DNA from: Auanema rhodensis | Taxonomy: Eukaryota; Nematoda; Chromadorea; Rhabditida; Rhabditidae | Reading direction: 5' to 3' | Length of the DNA: 64,000 bases | Assembly (NCBI GenBank): GCA_964057225.1 | Contig: OZ059894.1 | Location: 12,100,131-12,164,130, forward strand | Shown here: positions 6,806 to 20,099 of the stretch, one piece after another | Position numbering within the stretch: the first letter of the stretch is position 1 | Layout of the letters: every line of letters begins with the position of its first letter | Position numbers and translations under genes: made by a program | The notes under the pieces: generated by a model | Told to the model about the DNA's origin: nothing | Databases searched by the model: none | The model's input: the letters and a program-made list of their open reading frames with translations, nothing else

Positions 6806-7982
6806 ACAGTAAAAAGTCCAATCAAGAGAGAAATTTTTTCAACACATAGTTGTTTTTTTTTTAAATATCATTGTTTTTCCTCATAACTCGGTTTAAACTC
6901 GTTCTAACCCGTTGAAATACGTCTAGAAAGTCTTTATAACATGCATATGTATGATAGAACTTCATATTTATTGTAATAGAAAATTTTATTTTCAGACGTC
7001 TTGGTTAACAATGATATGTTTTACCCCCTTATAATTTTTATCATAATGTTCCTTATACGGAACGCTCAATGAAACTTGCTTCCAGAAAAATTTCTTTCTA
7101 TTTTTTCTTCATATGTACGTAGATACTATAGAGAACTATGATAGAAAACTTTAACATTCACGAAATCATCATTTCTCATTACGCTACGGAGGTTTAAAAA
7201 GCTGTGTTTTACCTTATAATAGACCGGAAAACCCTTGTGTTAAAACTGGACCGTTTTTACACATATAAAAATGTCCCGTATTCGGGACCCTAATGTAACT
7301 TTTGATTCCCTATATTTTTTTTCATGAAATTTACAATCTACTGTAGAAAGAAGAATTATTTTTATAAAAACTGTAAATTTTTGAAAAATGAAAACAAAAC
7401 GAAAACAAAAACAACTTTTTTTTGAACATTTTCTCACACAAGGGTCCCCCCTTACCTACTTTTTTTCTCATTACTCGTTTCAACCTCATCCGATCACTCT
7501 GCAAACATGTTTAATCGTTCTAACTTGTTGAAATACGTCTTAAAAGTCTAAACAACATGCATATGCATAATAGAAACCACCCGAATAGGCCCCCACGCAC
7601 TAAACGAGATATATACATTACCAGTATAGTAATAGAACACATATTGAAGATTAATTCGATAAGAACAATTTATTGACGTAGAGAATGTTTGTTCCGAAAA
7701 ACTACAATATTAAACTATAAAAGTAACAAAAGCGTAGAGGCAGCAAAGACATGAATAAACATAAATGTAAATACAGAATTACCAGGTAGTACATAAGTAT
7801 GACAAAAAATTATAAGAAAGCCATGAAAATAGAAGGTTTGTGAACAAATGAGAGGTACATCTTTGATCGTATAGTCATTTCTAAACCGTTCGTATGCTGC
7901 AGCATCGTCATAAGCGTCACTCAAGTTGAATTTCCATGTGTACTACACGATTTTCATTCTTATTGTTACATTCTTTCCCTGA

Positions 7983-8171
7983 GGGAATGGGCCGTTCCCG
8001 CCAGCAGTGCAAGAGCGGGTCGACCCGTGAGGTGGAGCTAGCAAGCCAGCATCTACCTCAAGTCTCAAAAATCGGTTAACCTTATTGTGAACCAATGGAA
8101 CACATATCGAAGGTTAATTCGATAAGAACGATTACTACACTTTGATCTTAGCCAAAAGGCCGAGAAGCGAT
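7983..8171 (-). ncRNA. U2 snRNA (unit 3)
   Basis: Uninterrupted 189-nt copy; no difference seen from 5868..6056. Confidence 0.95.
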
Positions 8172-8613
8172 ACAGCATAGCCATGAGTATCAAAGACATC
8201 AAGCAAATGTATCGTACTTGTTACGAGTGCACTCTCTCATTTGAATATAAAAGTGTGGTTTGACAATCTTGACTGTACAGGTCATAAATGGCTCATATAA
8301 ACTGTGGATTTACTCAACTTTTGGACTTATTTTTTTCTTATTCGAAGCGCTGCACTTTTTTCTATTCTTTTTATTCAAATACTTGTATATAGTTTTATAT
8401 GTACGGTTGCAAAGTTTCCGAATATTTTATATATTTTTATACAATAATTAGGAGAAGGTTAATACAATGAAATCTCCCAACTTTACAGTGTTTGTATTGC
8501 TTACAGTATCTAGAACAACCACTCTTGTAATATTAGAGCACATATCAATCAACAACTTTTTCTAGTTATCAAAGTTTTTTTATTTCTTCAAGATATTTCA
8601 AATAAAATATAAA

Positions 8614-8732
8614 AGCTTACGACACCCGGGATTCCCAAGCCGTCTCCGATCCAAGTACTAACCGGGCCCAACGTTGCTTGACTTGCCAGATCGGACGGGA
8701 TGGCGTACTTTCAACGTGGTATGGTCGTAAGC
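8614..8732 (-). rRNA. 5S rRNA (5S-a, unit 4)
   Basis: Starts at 8732. Reference core; AAAGTTTTTTT variant in its 3' flank. Confidence 0.96.
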
Positions 8733-8973
8733 AATGTTATATTCTTCATTATCAGTTATATCACTCTAAATCTTGTTGTTAATAGTTAGGACCACAAAGA
8801 AAACAACAGGAACAGTAACAAATGAAATGCCCAAACTTTACAGTGTTCGAGTTATTTACAGTATCTAAGACTACCTCTGTCGTGTTATTAGAGCAAACAT
8901 TCGATTAACAACAACTTTTTTTTAGTTATCAAAGCTTTTTTATTTCTTCAAAAAATTTCAAATAAAATATAAA

Positions 8974-9092
8974 AGCTTACGACACCCGGGATTCCCAAGC
9001 CGTCTCCGATCCAAGTACTAACCGGGCCCAACGTTGCTTGACTTGCCAGATCGGACGGGATGGCGTACTTTCAACGTGGTATGGTCGTAAGC
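8974..9092 (-). rRNA. 5S rRNA (5S-b, unit 4)
   Basis: Starts at 9092. Reference core with b-type flanks. Confidence 0.96.
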
Positions 9093-9234
9093 AATGTCAT
9101 ATTCTTCATTATCAGTTATATCACTCTAAATCTTGTTGTTAATAGATACGACCACAAAGAAAACAACAGGAACAGTAACAATAACAAAAAAAATTTTTTT
9201 TTCACCTATGTGTCTAAAGGTTAGCCATGTATCC

Positions 9235-9282
<48 letters not shown>

Positions 9283-10459
9283 ACAGTAAAAAGTCCAATC
9301 AAGAGAGAAATTTTTTCAACACATAGTTGTTTTTTTTTTAAATATCATTGTTTTTCCTCATAACTCGGTTTAAACTCGTTCTAACCCGTTGAAATACGTC
9401 TAGAAAGTCTTTATAACATGCATATGTATGATAGAACTTCATATTTATTGTAATAGAAAATTTTATTTTCAGACGTCTTGGTTAACAATGATATGTTTTA
9501 CCCCCTTATAATTTTTATCATAATGTTCCTTATACGGAACGCTCAATGAAACTTGCTTCCAGAAAAATTTCTTTCTATTTTTTCTTCATATGTACGTAGA
9601 TACTATAGAGAACTATGATAGAAAACTTTAACATTCACGAAATCATCATTTCTCATTACGCTACGGAGGTTTAAAAAGCTGTGTTTTACCTTATAATAGA
9701 CCGGAAAACCCTTGTGTTAAAACTGGACCGTTTTTACACATATAAAAATGTCCCGTATTCGGGACCCTAATGTAACTTTTGATTCCCTATATTTTTTTTC
9801 ATGAAATTTACAATCTACTGTAGAAAGAAGAATTATTTTTATAAAAACTGTAAATTTTTGAAAAATGAAAACAAAACGAAAACAAAAACAACTTTTTTTT
9901 GAACATTTTCTCACACAAGGGTCCCCCCTTACCTACTTTTTTTCTCATTACTCGTTTCAACCTCATCCGATCACTCTGCAAACATGTTTAATCGTTCTAA
10001 CTTGTTGAAATACGTCTTAAAAGTCTAAACAACATGCATATGCATAATAGAAACCACCCGAATAGGCCCCCACGCACTAAACGAGATATATACATTACCA
10101 GTATAGTAATAGAACACATATTGAAGATTAATTCGATAAGAACAATTTATTGACGTAGAGAATGTTTGTTCCGAAAAACTACAATATTAAACTATAAAAG
10201 TAACAAAAGCGTAGAGGCAGCAAAGACATGAATAAACATAAATGTAAATACAGAATTACCAGGTAGTACATAAGTATGACAAAAAATTATAAGAAAGCCA
10301 TGAAAATAGAAGGTTTGTGAACAAATGAGAGGTACATCTTTGATCGTATAGTCATTTCTAAACCGTTCGTATGCTGCAGCATCGTCATAAGCGTCACTCA
10401 AGTTGAATTTCCATGTGTACTACACGATTTTCATTCTTATTGTTACATTCTTTCCCTGA

Positions 10460-10648
10460 GGGAATGGGCCGTTCCCGCCAGCAGTGCAAGAGCGGGTCGA
10501 CCCGTGAGGTGGAGCTAGCAAGCCAGCATCTACCTCAAGTCTCAAAAATCGGTTAACCTTATTGTGAACCAATGGAACACATATCGAAGGTTAATTCGAT
10601 AAGAACGATTACTACACTTTGATCTTAGCCAAAAGGCCGAGAAGCGAT
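10460..10648 (-). ncRNA. U2 snRNA (unit 4)
   Basis: Uninterrupted copy ending next to the GGGAATGGGCC (+ strand) 3' terminus. Confidence 0.95.
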
Positions 10649-11090
10649 ACAGCATAGCCATGAGTATCAAAGACATCAAGCAAATGTATCGTACTTGTTA
10701 CGAGTGCACTCTCTCATTTGAATATAAAAGTGTGGTTTGACAATCTTGACTGTACAGGTCATAAATGGCTCATATAAACTGTGGATTTACTCAACTTTTG
10801 GACTTATTTTTTTCTTATTCGAAGCGCTGCACTTTTTTCTATTCTTTTTATTCAAATACTTGTATATAGTTTTATATGTACGGTTGCAAAGTTTCCGAAT
10901 ATTTTATATATTTTTATACAATAATTAGGAGAAGGTTAATACAATGAAATCTCCCAACTTTACAGTGTTTGTATTGCTTACAGTATCTAGAACAACCACT
11001 CTTGTAATATTAGAGCACATATCAATCAACAACTTTTTCTAGTTATCAAAGCTTTTTTATTTCTTCAAGATATTTCAAATAAAATATAAA

Positions 11091-11209
11091 AGCTTACGAC
11101 ACCCGGGATTCCCAAGCCGTCTCCGATCCAAGTACTAACCGGGCCCAACGTTGCTTGACTTGCCAGATCGGACGGGATGGCGTACTTTCAACGTGGTATG
11201 GTCGTAAGC
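11091..11209 (-). rRNA. 5S rRNA (5S-a, unit 5)
   Basis: Starts at 11209; reference core. Confidence 0.96.
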
Positions 11210-11450
11210 AATGTTATATTCTTCATTATCAGTTATATCACTCTAAATCTTGTTGTTAATAGTTAGGACCACAAAGAAAACAACAGGAACAGTAACAAAT
11301 GAAATGCCCAAACTTTACAGTGTTCGAGTTATTTACAGTATCTAAGACTACCTCTGTCGTGTTATTAGAGCAAACATTCGATTAACAACAACTTTTTTTT
11401 AGTTATCAAAGCTTTTTTATTTCTTCAAAAAATTTCAAATAAAATATAAA

Positions 11451-11569
11451 AGCTTACGACACCCGGGATTCCCAAGCCGTCTCCGATCCAAGTACTAACC
11501 GGGCCCAACGTTGCTTGACTTGCCAGATCGGACGGGATGGCGTACTTTCAACGTGGTATGGTCGTAAGC
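11451..11569 (-). rRNA. 5S rRNA (5S-b, unit 5)
   Basis: Starts at 11569; reference core, b-type flanks. Confidence 0.96.
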
Positions 11570-11711
11570 AATGTCATATTCTTCATTATCAGTTATATCA
11601 CTCTAAATCTTGTTGTTAATAGATACGACCACAAAGAAAACAACAGGAACAGTAACAATAACAAAAAAAATTTTTTTTTCACCTATGTGTCTAAAGGTTA
11701 GCCATGTATCC

Positions 11712-11765
<54 letters not shown>

Positions 11766-12942
11766 ACAGTAAAAAGTCCAATCAAGAGAGAAATTTTTTC
11801 AACACATAGTTGTTTTTTTTTTAAATATCATTGTTTTTCCTCATAACTCGGTTTAAACTCGTTCTAACCCGTTGAAATACGTCTAGAAAGTCTTTATAAC
11901 ATGCATATGTATGATAGAACTTCATATTTATTGTAATAGAAAATTTTATTTTCAGACGTCTTGGTTAACAATGATATGTTTTACCCCCTTATAATTTTTA
12001 TCATAATGTTCCTTATACGGAACGCTCAATGAAACTTGCTTCCAGAAAAATTTCTTTCTATTTTTTCTTCATATGTACGTAGATACTATAGAGAACTATG
12101 ATAGAAAACTTTAACATTCACGAAATCATCATTTCTCATTACGCTACGGAGGTTTAAAAAGCTGTGTTTTACCTTATAATAGACCGGAAAACCCTTGTGT
12201 TAAAACTGGACCGTTTTTACACATATAAAAATGTCCCGTATTCGGGACCCTAATGTAACTTTTGATTCCCTATATTTTTTTTCATGAAATTTACAATCTA
12301 CTGTAGAAAGAAGAATTATTTTTATAAAAACTGTAAATTTTTGAAAAATGAAAACAAAACGAAAACAAAAACAACTTTTTTTTGAACATTTTCTCACACA
12401 AGGGTCCCCCCTTACCTACTTTTTTTCTCATTACTCGTTTCAACCTCATCCGATCACTCTGCAAACATGTTTAATCGTTCTAACTTGTTGAAATACGTCT
12501 TAAAAGTCTAAACAACATGCATATGCATAATAGAAACCACCCGAATAGGCCCCCACGCACTAAACGAGATATATACATTACCAGTATAGTAATAGAACAC
12601 ATATTGAAGATTAATTCGATAAGAACAATTTATTGACGTAGAGAATGTTTGTTCCGAAAAACTACAATATTAAACTATAAAAGTAACAAAAGCGTAGAGG
12701 CAGCAAAGACATGAATAAACATAAATGTAAATACAGAATTACCAGGTAGTACATAAGTATGACAAAAAATTATAAGAAAGCCATGAAAATAGAAGGTTTG
12801 TGAACAAATGAGAGGTACATCTTTGATCGTATAGTCATTTCTAAACCGTTCGTATGCTGCAGCATCGTCATAAGCGTCACTCAAGTTGAATTTCCATGTG
12901 TACTACACGATTTTCATTCTTATTGTTACATTCTTTCCCTGA

Positions 12943-13131
12943 GGGAATGGGCCGTTCCCGCCAGCAGTGCAAGAGCGGGTCGACCCGTGAGGTGGAGCTA
13001 GCAAGCCAGCATCTACCTCAAGTCTCAAAAATCGGTTAACCTTATTGTGAACCAATGGAACACATATCGAAGGTTAATTCGATAAGAACGATTACTACAC
13101 TTTGATCTTAGCCAAAAGGCCGAGAAGCGAT
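12943..13131 (-). ncRNA. U2 snRNA (unit 5)
   Basis: Uninterrupted copy. Confidence 0.95.
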
Positions 13132-13573
13132 ACAGCATAGCCATGAGTATCAAAGACATCAAGCAAATGTATCGTACTTGTTACGAGTGCACTCTCTCAT
13201 TTGAATATAAAAGTGTGGTTTGACAATCTTGACTGTACAGGTCATAAATGGCTCATATAAACTGTGGATTTACTCAACTTTTGGACTTATTTTTTTCTTA
13301 TTCGAAGCGCTGCACTTTTTTCTATTCTTTTTATTCAAATACTTGTATATAGTTTTATATGTACGGTTGCAAAGTTTCCGAATATTTTATATATTTTTAT
13401 ACAATAATTAGGAGAAGGTTAATACAATGAAATCTCCCAACTTTACAGTGTTTGTATTGCTTACAGTATCTAGAACAACCACTCTTGTAATATTAGAGCA
13501 CATATCAATCAACAACTTTTTCTAGTTATCAAAGCTTTTTTATTTCTTCAAGATATTTCAAATAAAATATAAA

Positions 13574-13692
13574 AGCTTACGACACCCGGGATTCCCAAGC
13601 CGTCTCCGATCCAAGTACTAACCGGGCCCAACGTTGCTTGACTTGCCAGATCGGACGGGATGGCGTACTTTCAACGTGGTATGGTCGTAAGC
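13574..13692 (-). rRNA. 5S rRNA (5S-a, unit 6)
   Basis: Starts at 13692; reference core. Confidence 0.96.
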
Positions 13693-13933
13693 AATGTTAT
13701 ATTCTTCATTATCAGTTATATCACTCTAAATCTTGTTGTTAATAGTTAGGACCACAAAGAAAACAACAGGAACAGTAACAAATGAAATGCCCAAACTTTA
13801 CAGTGTTCGAGTTATTTACAGTATCTAAGACTACCTCTGTCGTGTTATTAGAGCAAACATTCGATTAACAACAACTTTTTTTTAGTTATCAAAGCTTTTT
13901 TATTTCTTCAAAAAATTTCAAATAAAATATAAA

Positions 13934-14052
13934 AGCTTACGACACCCGGGATTCCCAAGCCGTCTCCGATCCAAGTACTAACCGGGCCCAACGTTGCTTG
14001 ACTTGCCAGATCGGACGGGATGGCGTACTTTCAACGTGGTATGGTCGTAAGC
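13934..14052 (-). rRNA. 5S rRNA (5S-b, unit 6)
   Basis: Starts at 14052; reference core, b-type flanks. Confidence 0.96.
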
Positions 14053-14194
14053 AATGTCATATTCTTCATTATCAGTTATATCACTCTAAATCTTGTTGTT
14101 AATAGATACGACCACAAAGAAAACAACAGGAACAGTAACAATAACAAAAAAAATTTTTTTTTCACCTATGTGTCTAAAGGTTAGCCATGTATCC

Positions 14195-14246
<52 letters not shown>

Positions 14247-15423
14247 ACAGTAAAAAGTCCAATCAAGAGAGAAATTTTTTCAACACATAGTTGTTTTTTT
14301 TTTAAATATCATTGTTTTTCCTCATAACTCGGTTTAAACTCGTTCTAACCCGTTGAAATACGTCTAGAAAGTCTTTATAACATGCATATGTATGATAGAA
14401 CTTCATATTTATTGTAATAGAAAATTTTATTTTCAGACGTCTTGGTTAACAATGATATGTTTTACCCCCTTATAATTTTTATCATAATGTTCCTTATACG
14501 GAACGCTCAATGAAACTTGCTTCCAGAAAAATTTCTTTCTATTTTTTCTTCATATGTACGTAGATACTATAGAGAACTATGATAGAAAACTTTAACATTC
14601 ACGAAATCATCATTTCTCATTACGCTACGGAGGTTTAAAAAGCTGTGTTTTACCTTATAATAGACCGGAAAACCCTTGTGTTAAAACTGGACCGTTTTTA
14701 CACATATAAAAATGTCCCGTATTCGGGACCCTAATGTAACTTTTGATTCCCTATATTTTTTTTCATGAAATTTACAATCTACTGTAGAAAGAAGAATTAT
14801 TTTTATAAAAACTGTAAATTTTTGAAAAATGAAAACAAAACGAAAACAAAAACAACTTTTTTTTGAACATTTTCTCACACAAGGGTCCCCCCTTACCTAC
14901 TTTTTTTCTCATTACTCGTTTCAACCTCATCCGATCACTCTGCAAACATGTTTAATCGTTCTAACTTGTTGAAATACGTCTTAAAAGTCTAAACAACATG
15001 CATATGCATAATAGAAACCACCCGAATAGGCCCCCACGCACTAAACGAGATATATACATTACCAGTATAGTAATAGAACACATATTGAAGATTAATTCGA
15101 TAAGAACAATTTATTGACGTAGAGAATGTTTGTTCCGAAAAACTACAATATTAAACTATAAAAGTAACAAAAGCGTAGAGGCAGCAAAGACATGAATAAA
15201 CATAAATGTAAATACAGAATTACCAGGTAGTACATAAGTATGACAAAAAATTATAAGAAAGCCATGAAAATAGAAGGTTTGTGAACAAATGAGAGGTACA
15301 TCTTTGATCGTATAGTCATTTCTAAACCGTTCGTATGCTGCAGCATCGTCATAAGCGTCACTCAAGTTGAATTTCCATGTGTACTACACGATTTTCATTC
15401 TTATTGTTACATTCTTTCCCTGA

Positions 15424-15575
15424 GGGAATGGGCCGTTCCCGCCAGCAGTGCAAGAGCGGGTCGACCCGTGAGGTGGAGCTAGCAAGCCAGCATCTACCTC
15501 AAGTCTCAAAAATCGGTTAACCTTATTGTGAACCAATGGAACACATATCGAAGGTTAATTCGATAAGAACGATTA
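15424..15575 (-). pseudogene. U2 snRNA 3' fragment (nt 38-189), 3' of the truncated element
   Basis: It is cut at GAACGATTA (+ strand), exactly the 3' junction of the full-length insertions. The 5' part of this U2 gene is missing from the window, so no matching duplication remains on the other side. Confidence 0.92.
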
Positions 15576-18265
15576 ATGGTTTATTGAATAACTAATGTTA
15601 TGATACAATAAATAACCAATAAAAAAGAGCCCAGAATCGGGGAGACGGTATTACCAGTACAACTTAAAACAGCAAGTAATTAAAAAGTACATAATAAGAC
15701 ACATTGCCAACAGAGGCTAAAACGACTCAAGAGTCGGGGGAGTGGGTTAAAAAAAAATGAACAAAAAAAATGAATATTAAAGCAGAACAATGAGAAATCA
15801 AGTGCCGCTATGATCAAACAATTTGAGTGCCTACGGCAATGATGTTAAAAATAAACAACAAAATACATGTACCAATGAAGGTCAGAAAGAAAGAAACAAA
15901 AGACAAAATAAGTAATACAAAAAGTAAATACATTACAATCAAATCACAAACAAGTCAATTGATAATTTCTTCTTCATATTGCCTTACACCAGAAACATGT
16001 TCCACGTAGATATTCCTGGCCCACTTGATGGTATCGGCGACGACGAGCTTCTCCATTAGCCGGTTGTAGTGGCTGCTGATCTTGAGTGATCGGAGGGCTT
16101 GTCCGTTGAGCGGGTCCATAGTTCCAAGCATTCCTACGACATACGCTTCTACACTAGTCTTATAACCAAGACATTGGTATTGGCTGGCTATGTCAGCATA
16201 TTTCCTCTCCTTTATCATACGCGCGGCTATCATGGCTTGACGGCGGTTTTCATAGCTCACTGTAACATCAACGATACTACAGTGTTTTGCGTCATGATCG
16301 ACCACTACTATGTCAGGTCGGAGTGTACTATTAATGCCAGGAAGAGGCTGGTTAGTGTAAACTTCTCCGTTTTTAGGCTCTGGCAGGGCTTTGATAAGAC
16401 GGTCCACGATGTTGTTGTGGCGGAGTTGGATTGCTCTCGTGTGAGAGTGGCAGTGTCCAAGAACATGTGCAGCAGTTTCGTTGGAGTAACTACACCTGCG
16501 GCACTGTTTGTTTCCTTCTCCGTGTCTTCTACAGCCATTGAGCTGGAGAGTATTGAGTCGAGCCTTGTGGATGAATCGCCAATCAGCAAACCGTATGAAA
16601 TCTCCCTTCGCCATAAAGTGATTGGACGCTTTGTTGAGCATTGTGACATCAAAGACTTTCCCTTGATCCGGTTTTTGAAGAAGGATCCGAAGGTCTTTCA
16701 GCCATAATGCACGTCGCAGGCTTCTGTGGCATAGTGAAGGTGTTAACAGTTGGTTGTTTAGATTGAGTTCTAAACCACTTTCGAGGCATGTCCAGTTAGC
16801 GTTGATGAGTTTCTTGAGTTGACGCATCGCTACTCTTACTCTAGTCCAGATGGAGGAAACATCAGATGTTTCGGTGTCGAAAATGCCATCAACGGAACCG
16901 TTGTAATATGCAGCTGTCTCATCGTTACTGGCTTGACGTTTAATCCTTTTTGATGCTACTTTTTTTGAGTCTTGATGCGCAATATCAGCTACTACAAGAT
17001 CAGATGACTTCAAAAGTTGGTAGGCATGAGTGACTTCACAGACGTCTGACAGGTGTTGGAGTCGAGAGAGACCAAGTCCGCCGTAGTTAGTTGGCAGGTA
17101 GATTGGTTCAGCACTGGCGTTTGGAGGATAGTGCATCCATCTACGGGCACAGCGTTTGAGTTCTTTGTCAAAGGCGACTAGTTTACTCTTTGGGACGTGG
17201 CCATTCGTCATATGAAAATTAAGGCAGGGCATCAGGAAGGTGCGTACTGCGTCAGCTTTCTGCCATTCAGCAAGTAAGGATTTGTCAATTTTTTCCAAGT
17301 GTTGACTCATAATATTCACTGTTGGAACCGCAGACTTATGTAAATGCATTCCAGTAGGGATTCCCAGGTGGGAGTAGCTGTCAAATTTGCTAAGAGCGGG
17401 TAGAGAGGAGCTCTGTAGCATGTATGAGGCTGTTGATATTTTCCCTTTGTCGATCGTCAAGGTGGCGCATTTCGCTGGTTTGAAGGTCAAGCCTGTGAAA
17501 TTAGCCGCATTTGATGCTGCGTCCAACATTTTCTGTAGATCTTCTGATGATGAGGAGACCAGGGCAAGGTCATCGGCGTACGCTAGCACAGCGATGTTGT
17601 GGTTGTGTAGCTTATAGCCTGTAGAGGTTTCCAAGATGGTTTTAATTAGAGGTTCAATGGCAAGGTTGAACAGGATCGGAGATAGTGGGGATCCTTGTAA
17701 CACACCTGCGTGAACTGGAATGGTCGAAGTGAGTCCGGAGCCTGTCTGGATTCTTGTAGAGGCATCTGTGTATAGAGCTCGTACTCGGGATATTGAGGCT
17801 TCAGCCATTCCTGACCATCTTAGAACGTCTAGCAGAGTTTCGTGTGGCAGCGATCCAAAAGCGTTTGCGAGATCAAGCCAAGCAATTGCAATTTTCTCAC
17901 GTTTACGTTTAGCGTCCGCAATGGTACTTTGCAACATAAAGTTGTGTTCCATGCATCCAGCTTTGGCCACAAAGCCCTTTTGGGAGGGAGAAAGTCTTTT
18001 TTCTGCTCTTGCCCATGTTAGCAGTCGATGCGTAAGACAAGCTGAGTACGTCTTACCAATTGTGCACGAAAGTGCTATTGGTCGCCAGTTGTTAATGTCA
18101 GCTTTATCACCTTTCTTATGGATGAGGACGGTGGTCGACTCTTTCCAGGAAAAAGGGATGTGTCCTAGCTTGTGTACGGTGTTAAATATCGCTGCTAATA
18201 TGTGACCTCCTTGGTCAAATTTCTTCCAGTGCGAGTATCGAAGTCCATCAGCTCCTGGAGCCGTA
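15576..18265 (-). mobile_element. 5'-truncated copy of the U2-targeted non-LTR retrotransposon
   Basis: The 3' end is intact and sits at the standard U2 site. Its 3' UTR is 379 bp against 396 bp in the full copies and keeps the CGACTC/GAGTCG hairpin at 15723..15736. Similarity to the full element stops at 18265, which corresponds to 29639 in the unit 10 copy. The first 1,020 bp of the element are lost. The next bases are array spacer matching position 1533 of unit 1, with a few filler bases. Compared with a normal insertion, the gap also removes U2 nt 1-96, the U2 upstream region, both 5S genes and the AT tract, about 2.3 kb in all. Sequence differences from the full copies show that it is an older or separate insertion. 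Confidence 0.92.
15955..18265 (-). pseudogene. Truncated retrotransposon polyprotein (RT + endonuclease part)
   Basis: The open frame matches residues 324-1092 of the full 1,092-residue protein. Upstream of residue 324 the frame enters spacer and meets TAG after two codons, so no natural start remains. The first in-frame GTG is the Val codon at residue 422 of the family protein. Kept: RT motifs including WLDLANAFG, LQGSPLSPILF and YADD, the CCHC knuckle and the restriction-like endonuclease. Lost: both zinc fingers and the N-terminal RT extension. I noticed seven substitutions against the full copies, for example the last residue Asn for His, Lys for Ile in the QDS(I/K)KVAS segment and Ser for Pro in CRRCSYPNET. 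No internal stop or frameshift, so the damage looks recent. Confidence 0.9.
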
Positions 18266-19538
18266 CGTTTCTAACCCGTTGAAATACGTCTAGAAAGTCT
18301 TTATAACATGCATATGTATGATAGAACTTCATATTTATTGTAATAGAAAATTTTATTTTCAGACGTCTTGGTTAACAATGATATGTTTTACCCCCTTATA
18401 ATTTTTATCATAATGTTCCTTATACGGAACGCTCAATGAAACTTGCTTCCAGAAAAATTTCTTTCTATTTTTTCTTCATATGTACGTAGATACTATAGAG
18501 AACTATGATAGAAAACTTTAACATTCACGAAATCATCATTTCTCATTACGCTACGGAGGTTTAAAAAGCTGTGTTTTACCTTATAATAGACCGGAAAACC
18601 CTTGTGTTAAAACTGGACCGTTTTTACACATATAAAAATGTCCCGTATTCGGGACCCTAATGTAACTTTTGATTCCCTATATTTTTTTTCATGAAATTTA
18701 CAATCTACTGTAGAAAGAAGAATTATTTTTATAAAAACTGTAAATTTTTGAAAAATGAAAACAAAACGAAAACAAAAACAACTTTTTTTTGAACATTTTC
18801 TCACACAAGGGTCCCCCCTTACCTACTTTTTTTCTCATTACTCGTTTCAACCTCATCCGATCACTCTGCAAACATGTTTAATCGTTCTAACTTGTTGAAA
18901 TACGTCTTAAAAGTCTAAACAACATGCATATGCATAATAGAAACCACCCGAATAGGCCCCCACGCACTAAACGAGATATATACATTACCAGTATAGTAAT
19001 AGAACACATATTGAAGATTAATTCGATAAGAACAATTTATTGACGTAGAGAATGTTTGTTCCGAAAAACTACAATATTAAACTATAAAAGTAACAAAAGC
19101 GTAGAGGCAGCAAAGACATGAATAAACATAAATGTAAATACAGAATTACCAGGTAGTACATAAGTATGACAAAAAATTATAAGAAAGCCATGAAAATAGA
19201 AGGTTTGTGAACAAATGAGAGGTACATCTTTGATCGTATAGTCATTTCTAAACCGTTCGTATGCTGCAGCATCGTCATAAGCGTCACTCAAGTTGAATTT
19301 CCATGTGTACTACACGATTTTCATTCTTATTGTTACATTCTTTCCCTGAGGGAATGGGCCGTTCCCGCCAGCAGTGCAAGAGCGGGTCGACCCGTGAGGT
19401 GGAGCTAGCAAGCCAGCATCTACCTCAAGTCTCAAAAATCGGTTAACCTTATTGTGAACCAATGGAACACATATCGAAGGTTAATTCGATAAGAACGATT
19501 ACTACACTTTGATCTTAGCCAAAAGGCCGAGAAGCGAT
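18266..19538 (-). repeat. Array unit 7, remnant (1273 bp, no 5S genes)
   Basis: This starts inside the spacer at the equivalent of about 1533 of unit 1. It keeps the rest of the spacer, the relic (18997..19037) and a complete U2. Both 5S genes, the AT tract and its share of the U2 upstream region are gone. Confidence 0.92.
19350..19538 (-). ncRNA. U2 snRNA (remnant unit 7)
   Basis: Uninterrupted copy. Its upstream region belongs to unit 8 and is intact, so it should be as active as the others. Confidence 0.95.
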
Positions 19539-19980
19539 ACAGCATAGCCATGAGTATCAAAGACATCAAGCAAATGTATCGTACTTGTTACGAGTGCACT
19601 CTCTCATTTGAATATAAAAGTGTGGTTTGACAATCTTGACTGTACAGGTCATAAATGGCTCATATAAACTGTGGATTTACTCAACTTTTGGACTTATTTT
19701 TTTCTTATTCGAGGCGCTGCACTTTTTTCTATTCTTTTTATTCAAATACTTGTATATAGTTTTATATGTACGGTTGCAAAGTTTCCGAATATTTTATATA
19801 TTTTTATACAATAATTAGGAGAAGGTTAATACAATGAAATCTCCCAACTTTACAGTGTTTGTATTGCTTACAGTATCTAGAACAACCACTCTTGTAATAT
19901 TAGAGCACATATCAATCAACAACTTTTTCTAGTTATCAAAGCTTTTTTATTTCTTCAAGATATTTCAAATAAAATATAAA

Positions 19981-20099
19981 AGCTTACGACACCCGGGATT
20001 CCCAAGCCGTCTCCGATCCAAGTACTAACCGGGCCCAACGTTGCTTGACTTGCCAGATCGGACGGGATGGCGTACTTTCAACGTGGTATGGTCGTAAGC
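19981..20099 (-). rRNA. 5S rRNA (5S-a, unit 8)
   Basis: Starts at 20099; reference core. Confidence 0.96.

Larger units (their letters stand above)
6057..8171 (-). repeat. Array unit 3 (2115 bp, single 5S gene)
   Basis: This unit is 360 bp shorter than expected for its (AT)20 tract (6764..6803). It has the a-type flank on the 3' side of its 5S gene and goes straight from the a-type upstream flank (GTTAGGACCACAAAG) into the sequence that follows 5S-b. Unequal exchange between the two 5S sub-repeats explains it. Confidence 0.92.
8172..10648 (-). repeat. Array unit 4 (2477 bp, standard)
   Basis: Two 5S genes, (AT)21 at 9239..9280, intact U2. Shares with unit 3 the C-to-T variant downstream of 5S-a. 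Confidence 0.95.
10649..13131 (-). repeat. Array unit 5 (2483 bp, standard)
   Basis: Two 5S genes, (AT)24 at 11716..11763, intact U2. Confidence 0.95.
13132..18265 (-). repeat. Array unit 6, ending in a truncated retrotransposon
   Basis: Promoter region, two 5S genes, (AT)23 at 14199..14244 and a complete spacer. The unit then has U2 nt 38-189 and the 5'-truncated element. The unit has no U2 5' end of its own, because the deletion at 18265 removed it. Confidence 0.88.
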
